DNA of 64,000 nt from Linnemannia elongata. Taxonomy: Eukaryota; Mortierellomycota; Mortierellomycetes; Mortierellales; Mortierellaceae. Position 1 is the stretch's first letter, and each line of letters starts with the position of its first letter. Positions 33,884 to 42,814 of the stretch are shown piece by piece. The stretch is from positions 558,001 through 622,000 of the forward strand of contig JAXBDG010000009.1 in the NCBI GenBank assembly GCA_036320915.1, in the 5' to 3' direction. The position numbers and the translations under genes are program-made. The notes under the pieces were generated by a model. The model did no database searches and had not been told where the DNA came from. It was given only the letters and a program-made list of their open reading frames with translations.

Positions 33884-36800
33884 GGCTTGGCAACTTTCAT
33901 CAACTGACGATCTTTTTTTTTTATAAACTTACCTCCTCAACATCGCCTGCCTCGTTTAATTGTTCCCCATTGCGCTCGGTTGGTAGGCCTTCTCCCTTGG
34001 ATGCTCTTTTAAACTACAGACGAAGGCAAGAGCGATCTTCAGCGCCTTATTCATTTTTTTTTGGGGGCTTAGCAACTTTCATCAACAAACGATCTTTTTT
34101 TTTAAATAAGCTTACCTCCTCAACATCGCCTGCCTCGTTTAATTGCTCCCCACTGCGCTCGGTTGGTAGGCCTTCATCCTTGGACGCCTTTTCAAACTAC
34201 AGACGAAGGCAATATCAATCATTAATGCCTTGACCATTTTTTTGGGGGGGCTTTAGTATTTTTCATCATCTCACGATTTTATTATATGCTTACCTTGTCA
34301 TCATCGCCAGCCTCGTTTGGCTGATCTTCATTGCACTCGGCAGCTCTTTCGACCTTGGTAGCTTGGTGCAATTCGGATTGATAATAGATGGATCGCATCA
34401 TCTCCATCATCATCTGGCCTTTTGCTGCGATGCCAAGAAAGCGACTGTTCACATCAATAATATCAGCAAACATCTTCTTGGTGAATTGGGTCAGTGAAGG
34501 ATCAGCTGTCATATCCATCCTGTAGTGTAGATACCGCGACGTCCTGGCCTCATCCGATAGCATCTTTTCAGTAGACTCGAATAGGACTGGAAGGGAGGTC
34601 TTGCTGTTAACGGCTCGCTTGATGATTGCGTTTACACTCTCCACCCTTTGTGTTGCTTGAATTCCAGCGGTGAATCTTGTACCAACCCACGGCCACGCCC
34701 AGTGCTCGCGACGCTTAAAGATCCACTCCAAGTAAGCCTCAACGTCTGGTTTGTCAACGCCAAAGACTTTAACGTGCTGCGACCATCTATTCTCGAAATC
34801 GACAACTGTGAGAGCATTTCGTGTAGTCCAAAAAGTGGAAATAAAAGCCTGCCAGTCCTTGCCGAGCGCGCCACGAAGATTTCTACCTAGATTTTGATGA
34901 CCAAGATGCCAGATGCAGTTCAAGAGAACCGTGCGTCCAATGACGCTGGCGCAGGCAGCTTCCATTGCGTGATCGTTATCGACAATAATAGTATGCGGAG
35001 CAAGATTGTCGTTTGCCATCAACAACTGTCGAAGAATCCACTCATAGTCCTTTGTGTGCTCTCCGGAGACCAATGAACATCCAACCAGGCGATTTTTTCC
35101 ACTGTTGTCGACGATAACGATAGCATTGAAGGGCATACCAAACCGGTTCGTCTTGAAGGTATTATCGCTGAGGACCACATCCCGATAACGTCGGTAGAGG
35201 GATCTCTGAGAAGGACTCATCCAGAATATTCGTTGAAGGCGTCCTTCGGCATCAAGTTCTGTTGCAAAGTACCATTCCTTGTCCTTGCGCGCCTTGTCTT
35301 GTAGAAGCTTGTATAACTCTGCAGCCTCGGAGCCATCAGAGTACACATTGTTCCTCGCCTTTTGGATGGCGTTAGTGACCGTTCGAAGATCGAACACCTT
35401 GTCAGGCCACTCTTGATTCAGCAAGTAGATAATTTGCTTTGCGTTGAATCTGCCTGCCAGAGAAGAAATCTGCTCCAGCATTTTGTCGGTAAGCTGTCTG
35501 TCGCGTCGGTTGAATTCCATGGTGCCTTGCTCGAACCCGTGACCGCTGTGAGCTGTGACAGCGGTGGTGATGTGCCAGTACGGAGATATCATTTTTGGAG
35601 ATCGAAGAACAATACGGCAAGGACAGTTGGTGCGCTTGGAAATCTTGTTGCGATGCTTTTCTGGATCCACGTTTTTCCGCGATTCGTGTTTGCCGGCGTA
35701 AGAGCAACCAAAAATTACTATGCATAAACAAAATACATGGGTTAGACGGAAATTGTATTCAAGGAGGAGCACGTACAACTAGCAGTTTCATTATTTACCT
35801 CGGGGACATTGGCCATGTTGTTCTTCAAGTCTAGACTGCATTCGTCGCAACTGAAATCCTTGTCGGTGTGCCCAAGGATGGACCAGATCTTCAAAGATCT
35901 CCAGACTTTCAAATTGTTGGCCAAGCTGAGGTATCCACATCGATCCGTTATTCGTCTCATCAGGCTTGTCCACCACGCTAGTTTCACCACCAGCATTGTC
36001 CTCAGCAACTTCCCCTCCAGTGATCTCCACCTCAGAAATCTCCACCTGAGGAATCCCAACCTCAGAAATCTCCTCCTCGGCAATCTCCTCATCAGCAATC
36101 TCCACCTCAGAAATCTCTACCTCGACAATCTCCTCCTCAGAAATCTCCACCTCAGAAATCTCCACCTCAGAAATCTCCACCTCGGCAATCTCCTCCTCAG
36201 AAATCTCCACCTCAGAAATCTCCACCTCGGCAATCTCCTCCTCAGAAATCTCCTCCTCAGAAATCTCCACCTCGGCAATCTCCTCCTCAGATATCTCCTC
36301 CTCAGAAATCTCCACCTCAGAAATCTCCACCTCGGCAATCTCCTCCTTACCAATCTCCTCACTAACCTTCCCCATAGCAGCCTTCATTCCCGATACGGCT
36401 CTGTGATCAAGTATCTTTACCTCTCGGTTCCGATCACTTTTTGTAGCAACATTGCAATGACCTTGAGGTTCGATCTACATGTTAACAGCGGTTGTTAGGT
36501 TGTAAAGAAAGATATTTTCATACATAGTAATGAAGCTTGATGTTTTGTAACAATATTTACCTTGCTATAGCCAGTTACCAGCTTAAGAAGCCTTAATCGA
36601 TGTTGCGCAGACTTTGTATGGGTCCAAATTGCCGTCCTTGGATTCACGCTCCTCTCCACTGCATTAATGGCATTAACAGCGCACGATCCGCTTCCAGGAG
36701 GTTGTTGAGGAACGGCAAAGTGTCCAGTGTCGCAGTCCCACCGACCAATGTCAATGCCGCAGCATTTTATCCAATTGCGAACGTTGTTGATGGTCACTTC

Positions 36801-37738
36801 AGGGATAGAACACGAGAGAGAATCCCCGAATGAGATCTTGCGCCGCTCAAAATCGACTTCAAGAGCACCCCAGTGATCCGGCATATGAACAATCGCGAAT
36901 GCCTTTTCAAGTCGCCCACTCTTGACTAGGTCCTTCTTCCATTCCCAAAGGATATTTTGACCCCAGAGAATGATTTGAAGGGGAGGAATGAAGAGATATC
37001 GATCGTTTGCACCATATGACATGGAAAAGAGCTCCATGACTGTACGCACAATCTCATCGTCAATGTAAATCTCTTTCATGAGGTCAAAGGTGTTTGAAAT
37101 GCCTAGCGACGCGCCAGACGTTGGATTGAATTTCCACATCATGATGCCCGGGGTAGTGTAAAGAAGGGTACGGAACCAATCGGCGAACTCACGGTCGGAA
37201 TTTACATCGATCCAATTCAGTATCTCTCTGGCCTTGACGATGAAAATGTTCGTGTCCACCGCACCTAGTAAGATCTTGACAGCTGCGGATGTAAAATCGC
37301 CTATGCCTTCGATACGAATTCCCCAAGCCCCTTCAGCTTCAACTATAAAAAAAGGATTACTAAAGTTAGCACAGAGTTATATACCAAAAAAAAATGGGAG
37401 GGGGGGTTGTCGAATAGTTCAATCCAAAAAATGATGCAAAGGCAAATGAAAACGATATTGTTTATGCGCTTCATACCTAACATGGAGTTGGCTTGCAAAG
37501 CAATGTTTCTTGATGGAATAGTCCTGAGGGCTGCGAGTCTGGCCTCATATATCCTCTCCTTGGGTGGCGGGGGCTCATAGATGACCTCAACGTTGGCATT
37601 TGTTTTGATATTGGGCAAGGGAATTCCCAGCAACATTCGACCGGTCTGCAACTTTTGCCAGTAAGTACTGTACATAACCCTTGACTCTTTAGATTTTGGA
37701 GGACAGTCCTCAACAGGAATAGGCTCGGTGCTTGACAT
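32865..37738 (-). CDS. Ulp1-protease / FAR1 / MULE transposase / SWIM fusion protein
   Basis: Eight exons (37477-37738, 36561-37342, 35799-36474, 34294-35717, 34116-34196, 33933-34013, 33733-33813, 32865-33623) stay in frame and predict 1,381 residues. In order: a novel N-terminus; a Ulp1-like C48 cysteine protease (about 150-310) with candidate triad His in DHWGALEVDF, Asp in SFGDSL and Cys in QQPPGSGSCAVNAIN; an acidic EVEIS/EEEIS repeat linker (about 385-503); a FAR1/WRKY-GCM1-like zinc domain (about 535-615); MULE transposase with DDE residues near 758 (LSDNTFKTN), 820 (IIVDNDHAM) and 933 (TQRVESVNAIIK); three 27-residue repeats (1049-1129); a SWIM finger (CTC..CRH, about 1185-1199); and a C-terminal CGVCNGEGHNARKH knuckle. 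Introns have good GTAAGC/GTAAAT sites. Without splicing of 36475-36560 a Ulp1-only protein would end at 36495, so protease and transposase might also be made separately. A TATA box sits at 37924-37930. Confidence 0.82.
33624..34293 (-). repeat. Tandemly duplicated exon-intron modules in the transposase gene
   Basis: Three 81-bp exons (34116-34196, 33933-34013, 33733-33813), each encoding a near-identical 27-residue module that begins F-E/K-K/R-A-S-K and ends NEAGDVEE, are separated by 102-119-bp introns with T-rich (plus strand) runs. Spacing is 183-200 bp. The end of exon 4 (NEAGDDDK) and the start of exon 8 (IEKASRDD) match the module ends, so the unit arose by repeated duplication across an ancestral intron. 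Each exon is phase 0, so any number of copies keeps frame. Confidence 0.9.
36005..36365 (-). repeat. 15-bp coding minisatellite (acidic pentapeptide repeat)
   Basis: About two dozen copies of a 15-bp unit (plus strand CTCCACCTCAGAAAT and close variants) encode alternating EVEIS, EEEIS and EEEIA pentapeptides between the protease and the DNA-binding domain of the fusion. A flexible acidic linker is likely; copy number should vary between element copies. Confidence 0.9.
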
Positions 37739-37923
37739 TCTAGCTTTACAATCAGCACAACATCAACTATTAACAACTGCATATTGTTCAAGTGCAACAA
37801 GACTGGATATAAGTTTAATACTAACCGGGAACTGCGGGAAAAAGAGATCAGCAAAGGATGGGTCAAGAGTGTAACAAGTAAGCTCGATGGTTTTTTTCCT
37901 ATCCTACCTTATCCTATATCAGC

Positions 37924-37930
37924 TTTTATA
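37924..37930 (-). promoter_or_regulatory. TATA box of the Ulp1-transposase gene
   Basis: TATAAAA on the minus strand, about 190 bases upstream of the proposed ATG at 37738. Confidence 0.45.
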
Positions 37931-38239
37931 GCTTATTGCTGATGTGTCAAAAATAGGAGAAAACCGCCTTTCCTTTAGCACAAATTACACCTATTCATTA
38001 TGGATCAAGCAGCTCTAAAGTCTCTTACAAGTGACAGAGAGTACAGGGTTGTCAAAAGTAATCGTCTTGCGCTGGTATGCTTAAAATTGTAGCGGGACCA
38101 GTTTATGTTGCAAGTCCGCAACACATCAATTCCCAGCTGTACCATTTGCGATGCATCAAAAAAAAAAAAGATAGAAAGCCAGGTGCCTTGCACATATACT
38201 ACGGTACCACAATGGTTGGATGCGTATGTATGCTATGTG

Positions 38240-39650
38240 ATGCTCCAGTCCGCTTTCAAGGAAAAAAAAAATTTTGGAAGGAAGAGAGGCGTCTCGCACA
38301 CTTCCTACGATATCTTGAAGGATGTATGTACATGCCTGTTCCTCTTTCTAGGAAAAAAAATTTTTTTGGAAGGAAGCAAGGCGTCTCGCACACTTCCTAC
38401 GATATCTTTAAGGATGTATGTACATGCCTGCTGCATACCATGCTCCGTTCTCAAGGAAAATTGTTTTTGCAAGGAAGAGAGGCGTCTCGCACACTTGCTA
38501 CGATATCTTTAAGGATATATGTACATGCCTGTTGCATACCATGCTCCGTTCCTCTTTCGGGGAAAAAATATTTTTTTGGAAGGAAGGGAGGCGTCTCGCA
38601 CACTTCCTACGATATCTTGAAGGATGTATGTACATGCCTGCTGCATACCATGCTCCGTTCTCAAGGAAAATTGTTTTTGCAAGGAAGAGAGGCGTCTCGC
38701 ACACTTCCTACGATATCTTGAAGGATGTATGTACATGCCTGTTGCATACCATGCTCCGTTCTCAAGGAAAATTGTTTTTGCAAGGAAGAGAGGCGTCTCG
38801 CACACTTGCTACGATATCTTTAAGGATGTATGTACATGCCTGTTGCATACCATGCCCCGTTCCTCTTTCGGGGAAAAAATATTTTTTTGGAAGGAAGGGA
38901 GGCGTCTCGCACACTTCCTACGATATCTTTAAGGATGTATGTACATGCCTGCTGCATACCATGCTCCGTTCTCAAGGAAAATTGTTTTTGCAAGGAAGAG
39001 AGGCGTCTCGCACACTTCCTACGATAACTTGAAGGATGTATGTACATGCCTGCTGCATACCATGCTCCGTTCTCAAGGAAAATTGTTTTTGCAAGGAAGA
39101 GAGGCGTCTCGCACACTTCCTACGATATCTTGAAGGATGTATGTACATGCCTGTTGCATACCATGCTCCGTTCCCAAGGAAAATTGTTTTTGCAAGGAAG
39201 AGAGGCGTCTCGCACACTTCCTACGATATCTTGAAGGATGTATGTACATGCCTGTTGCATACCATGCTCCGTTCTCAAGGAAAATTGTTTTTGCAAGGAA
39301 GAGAGGCGTCTCGCACACTTCCTACGATATCTTGAAGGATGTATGTACATGCCTGTTGCATACCATGCTCCGTTCCCAAGGAAAATTGTTTTTGCAAGGA
39401 AGAGAGGCGTCTCGCACACTTCCTACGATATCTTTAAGGATGTATGTGCATGCCTGTTGCATACCATGCCCCGTTCCTCTTTCGGGGAAAAAATATTTTT
39501 TTGGAAGGAAGGGAGGCGTCTCGCACACTTCCTACGATATCTTTAAGGATGTATGTACATGCCCGTTGCATACCATGCTCCGTTCTCAAGGAGAATTGTT
39601 TTTGCAAGGAAGAGAGGCGCCTTACACACTTGCTACGATACCTCAATGAA
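38240..39650. repeat. 14-copy tandem repeat (101/109 bp) inside the MULE
   Basis: The word GCGTCTCGC marks the units, with starts near 38289, 38381, 38482, 38591, 38692, 38793, 38902, 39003, 39104, 39205, 39306, 39407 and 39516, and a degenerate last one (GCGCCTTAC) near 39617. Spacings are 92, then 101 or 109. The 109-bp variant carries CCTCTTTCGGGGAAAAAATA in place of CTCAAGGAAAATTG. Each unit contains ATGTATGTACATGCC and CTACGATATCTT. It fills the spacer between the two divergent genes of the element, so it is likely a shared regulatory or transposase-binding array. Open frames across it are by-products of the period. Confidence 0.95.
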
Positions 39651-39770
39651 TATACATATATATGGCTACTCAGCTAGCTTGATCAAGTATCTCTTTCAGA
39701 GTATTGTCTTATTCATAATCATCTGTTGAATAGTGAACTTTGGATTATGCATTTTCATATCAATGGTTTG

Positions 39771-39778
39771 TATATAAA
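39771..39778 (+). promoter_or_regulatory. TATA box of the MULE zinc-finger gene
   Basis: TATATAAA lies 106-113 bases upstream of the preferred ATG at 39884. Confidence 0.45.
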
Positions 39779-39883
39779 ATGAGGCACATAAATATCCGAA
39801 AACATAGCACCTCCGATTCCTCACACATTCTTCATCTTCTTGCCAACCCCATCTCACTAAACCTTCCAGCACCCTCTCTTGGC

Positions 39884-40819
39884 ATGCCTCGCGGAACCAT
39901 TTGTTCGTACTATGATTGTGGCCAAGGCCTTCTTGTCCTTGGTCGACCACTATCCAAGGCTCAAAAGAACCACGTTGTAGCCTACCACACAGACCAACCC
40001 ATCACATTCATTTGCAGGCATACCGATCAACCAACCACTTTCAATCGACAAATCGCAAAGGGCATGGATTTTGTCTGCTACTGTGGATCAACCTTTACCC
40101 TTAACTCGTCTCTACAACGCCACTATCAGCTCTGCAAGGTTGCGAAAAACACCGCTCTAGAGGCACTCAAGAAGACGGCGCAAGTCGATGGTTCGGTTCC
40201 TAGACAAGAGAAAGATGTATCTTTACGCTTATCCGACTCAACCGGCGGCATCTCAAGCGCCAGTACCTCAAGCTTCGGCGCCTCAAGGGGCGGCACCTCG
40301 AACGGCGGCACTTCGAACGGCGGCACTTCAAGCAGCAGTACCTCGAGCGACGGCACCTCATGCGGCGACGTCATTGTTTCACGTGCGCCCACATCAATGG
40401 CCTTGGTGGCTGAACCTACTATCGGGCAGCTTCTGGAGCAAAAAATGATTGAGCGTCATCAAGTTTTCTTGGAGTCATTCACCGAGCATACGACAGCCCA
40501 GCATGCCAAGTTTATGGCTTCAATGACCGAGAACCATATGACGTTCTTACAGGCTTTCACCACTGCTCAAGTTCAACAAAGCACCGATCTTCAGAGCGCC
40601 CTCGCGGAACAACATCGCAAGGCCTTCGAGCAACAGCGTATTTACCTTGATATCCAGCAGAAAAGGCAAGAAGAGTTGATGTACGAACAAAAGCTCACTA
40701 GAGATACAGTCAAGAGCCTTTTATCAACAAAGCGTGAAGGATCGTTCACTTTGGAGGTTGATGAACAAGCCCTCAAGAGAATTCAAAACGATCCAGTTTA
40801 CGTTGTTCGTCCTCATTAG
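39884..40819 (+). CDS. MULE accessory zinc-finger / coiled-coil protein
   Basis: Single exon, 311 residues from the preferred start MPRGTICSYYDCGQ; the frame is open upstream to 39740, but that start would lie before the TATA box at 39771. A finger-like segment (CYCGSTFTLNSSLQRHYQLC, about residues 64-83) has Cys, Cys, His, Cys spacing similar to C2H2-type fingers with a Cys replacing the last His. A Ser/Gly/Thr linker follows, with repeated GGTSN units. The C-terminal 150 residues are Gln/Glu/His-rich and probably helical or coiled-coil. It is transcribed divergently from the transposase gene within the same element. A DNA-binding helper in transposition or silencing evasion is a guess from position only; no family was recognised. 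Confidence 0.65.
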   Translation: MPRGTICSYYDCGQGLLVLGRPLSKAQKNHVVAYHTDQPITFICRHTDQPTTFNRQIAKGMDFVCYCGSTFTLNSSLQRHYQLCKVAKNTALEALKKTAQVDGSVPRQEKDVSLRLSDSTGGISSASTSSFGASRGGTSNGGTSNGGTSSSSTSSDGTSCGDVIVSRAPTSMALVAEPTIGQLLEQKMIERHQVFLESFTEHTTAQHAKFMASMTENHMTFLQAFTTAQVQQSTDLQSALAEQHRKAFEQQRIYLDIQQKRQEELMYEQKLTRDTVKSLLSTKREGSFTLEVDEQALKRIQNDPVYVVRPH

Positions 40820-41183
40820 ACAATAAACGTATATTCTACTATAAAAGCAGCAGAGCAAGTGGGTGTGAGCAAGGGAATAGAAGGAGACAAGTGTATAGAC
40901 AGGGGCTTAAGAAACAAGGGTAGAGAACAAGGTACACCCGTGTCAAGACAAAAGAAAGGGGCAAGAAAAGATGCTGTTAATGGTACAGGGGAACTGCGGT
41001 ACTTTTATATGCTTGGTTAAATGGTGATGGCAGCGTGATTGGGGGCCAGATAGCTGAGTGTAGAGGTATGGCAGATGTATTTGAGGCAGTGGCACAGAAG
41101 CGTTGACAGAGGCTGGTGCCAATGCTTTGAAGGGTGTAATATCGCAACCCGGTTGACAAATTATTTTGCAAAGTGTGACTGCC

Positions 41184-41231
41184 GGGTTGTCAGCTAAGGT
41201 GAGCAACCCGGGTTGTCGAATAGATTAACCC
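41184..41231 (-). repeat. MULE right terminal inverted repeat
   Basis: Reverse complement begins GGGTTAATCTATTCGAC and contains CAACCCGGGTTGCTCA, matching the left end. Immediately outside is the target duplication AAAAAGTGG (41232-41240). Further inward, GCAACCCGGTTGACAAA (about 41145) and CCGGGTTGTC (about 41182) repeat the same word. Confidence 0.93.
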
Positions 41232-41274
41232 AAAAAGTGGAGCGATGATAGGAAGGGAAAGAAGCAAAAGGATA

Positions 41275-41357
41275 TCCGAAAACCCGGATTTGAACCAGGG
41301 ACCTAGAGATGACAGACAAACTACAGTCTCCCGCTCTACCAACTGAGCTATTTTCGG
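41275..41357 (-). tRNA. tRNA-Tyr (GTA) with 10-nt intron, second copy
   Basis: Minus-strand cloverleaf with the same 83-nt length, GTA anticodon, 10-nt intron and CCGAAAA/TTTTCGG acceptor stem as 22999-23081. It sits 35 bp outside the MULE target duplication, in copy B of the segmental duplication, so the insertion spared it. Confidence 0.95.
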
Positions 41358-41428
41358 ATGTGAACTTGAGAATCTGAGAGCAATATGAAGCGTAGACCCA
41401 ATTCCATGAGGTGACGTCGTGGTAGATT

Positions 41429-42814
41429 ATTGGTGCCCGAGAAGATCGTAAATGCAACCTTTTGCGCCGCCAATTTTTTTTGTCCGTTGCTTTGCCCATC
41501 CCTTTCGATCTCCTGTTGTTTGAAGTTGATGACCGGTTCCTAACCACATCACCAAAATTGACGCAAGAAGGGAGGATATTCTTTTTCTCTCAAGTTGACG
41601 ACGGTAATGAGGGAATATGAAATAAGTAATACTGGCCATATTCAGCGCCTTTCTTTTCCAGTTGCAAGATCGTTTTCCGCTCGTAGTTGCGCTACAAGCA
41701 AGGAGGAGTGCAAAGTTTGTCGAACGTGTTTTTTTTATCGCTATTCTATATTTCGAATATGGGTGAATGGGAACACAAGCATCAATGCGGAGAAACAGAA
41801 GGAGGACGAGGAGCGAGCAGACACATTCTTTTGTTGTGGGCGGTGGTTGTGTCAACATGAACAATTGGGTCATAAAAAACAAATCACAACACGTTATTTT
41901 TCCGGGGAAATGGAAGGCACTCAGTAGTGGTGTGGAGGAAGACAGGTACGATTGCAAGACGACGGAGTAATAATGCAGGATATTCATGTGCCATGTTTCT
42001 ATGATGTCGAAGAAGTGTTCACTCGGAGTTTAGAGAGTCCATATGAGTGAATTCTTCCTCTGGCGTGTAAAGTCAAACGGAAGTGGATTTCCCGGATCGG
42101 ACATGGGCACACACATGAGAGAGAATGACCGCATTGATGTATTCTTACTTGCGTTCAATTCGTCCTTTTTTTTAAATTGCACCTGTCGCTACTTTTTTTT
42201 TTTCTGGGATCAAAGAAACCTGGGTAGCATGGATGTTCAATTGAGCATGCCGCTGTCGCTTGACTCGAGTCGAGGAAACCCAGGTATCAGAATCGTCAGA
42301 CAATCCCTTTTCAAAGAGTAACCCGATTGAGATATCCAAGTGGATGCGATACTTTATTTATAATGCAGGATGAACTGGAAACACAAAAGCAGCAACAAAA
42401 CAAATGATCGCCCAGTCCATTCGTCGATGTCTGCCTCTCTTTGTTCCACAACGACGTAATGTCCGGAAGATTAAATTGCCCACTGCATGGACAATGTAAA
42501 CAATGCAAGCACCTCACTTGTCCACTTCCCCTTCCCTTCCCTTCTCTCTCTTCCTTCCTTCCACCCCTACCAACCCCTACCCACTTCCACCATCCACTTG
42601 TCAACCTATCGTCTTTTGCATTGATCACTCGCACGCGACGTATAAACACCGAAGCAGTCCTCTCCCCAGCTTTCTCCGCAGCCCTCACTCGCATTACAAA
42701 TACCTCGCGCAAAAAACGACACCCGCTCGTCATCTTCATCTCCTCCTTCCCTCCTTCTTCACTTCTCAACAGTCAACCCCTCGACACGACTACGCACGTA
42801 AAACAAGAAGAACG
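41429..42814. other. Intergenic between duplication and ceramidase gene
   Basis: No convincing gene; two overlapping frames of 110-186 codons on opposite strands lack any recognisable domain. The last 250 bases are strongly pyrimidine-rich and are probably the ceramidase 5' leader. Confidence 0.4.

Larger units (their letters stand above)
32645..41231. mobile_element. Mutator-like element (MULE), 8,587 bp, apparently complete
   Basis: Bounded by 48-bp terminal inverted repeats (42 of 48 positions identical) and by a perfect 9-bp target duplication AAAAAGTGG (32636-32644 and 41232-41240), the length characteristic of Mutator-type transposition. The uninterrupted target is preserved in copy A at 23116-23124, so both the borders and the order of events are directly visible: duplication first, then insertion. 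Cargo is a minus-strand Ulp1-transposase fusion gene (32865-37738) and a divergent plus-strand zinc-finger gene (39884-40819), with a 101-bp tandem-repeat array between. Every predicted exon of both genes is open, suggesting a recent and possibly still autonomous copy. Confidence 0.93.
31504..41428. repeat. Segmental duplication, copy B (split by the MULE)
   Basis: Reverse-oriented counterpart of 22526-24256. The homologous blocks are 31504-32644 and 41232-41428; the 8,587 bp between them are the MULE. It lacks the 407-bp insertion of copy A. Both copies keep an apparently functional tRNA-Tyr. Confidence 0.9.

Noticed and set aside
38240..39650. CRISPR array
   Set aside because: The host is a eukaryote and the units are contiguous near-identical repeats without unique spacers.
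38077..39677. Many repeated 'proteins' with CCIPCSVLKENCFCKEERRLAH-type sequence on both strands
   Set aside because: They are translations of the 101/109-bp tandem array; the period is not a multiple of three, so frames rotate and no conserved start or termination is shared.
42219..42287. ACCTGGGT ... ACCCAGGT inverted repeat as a transposon
   Set aside because: Only 8 bp long, no target duplication, no second copy noticed.
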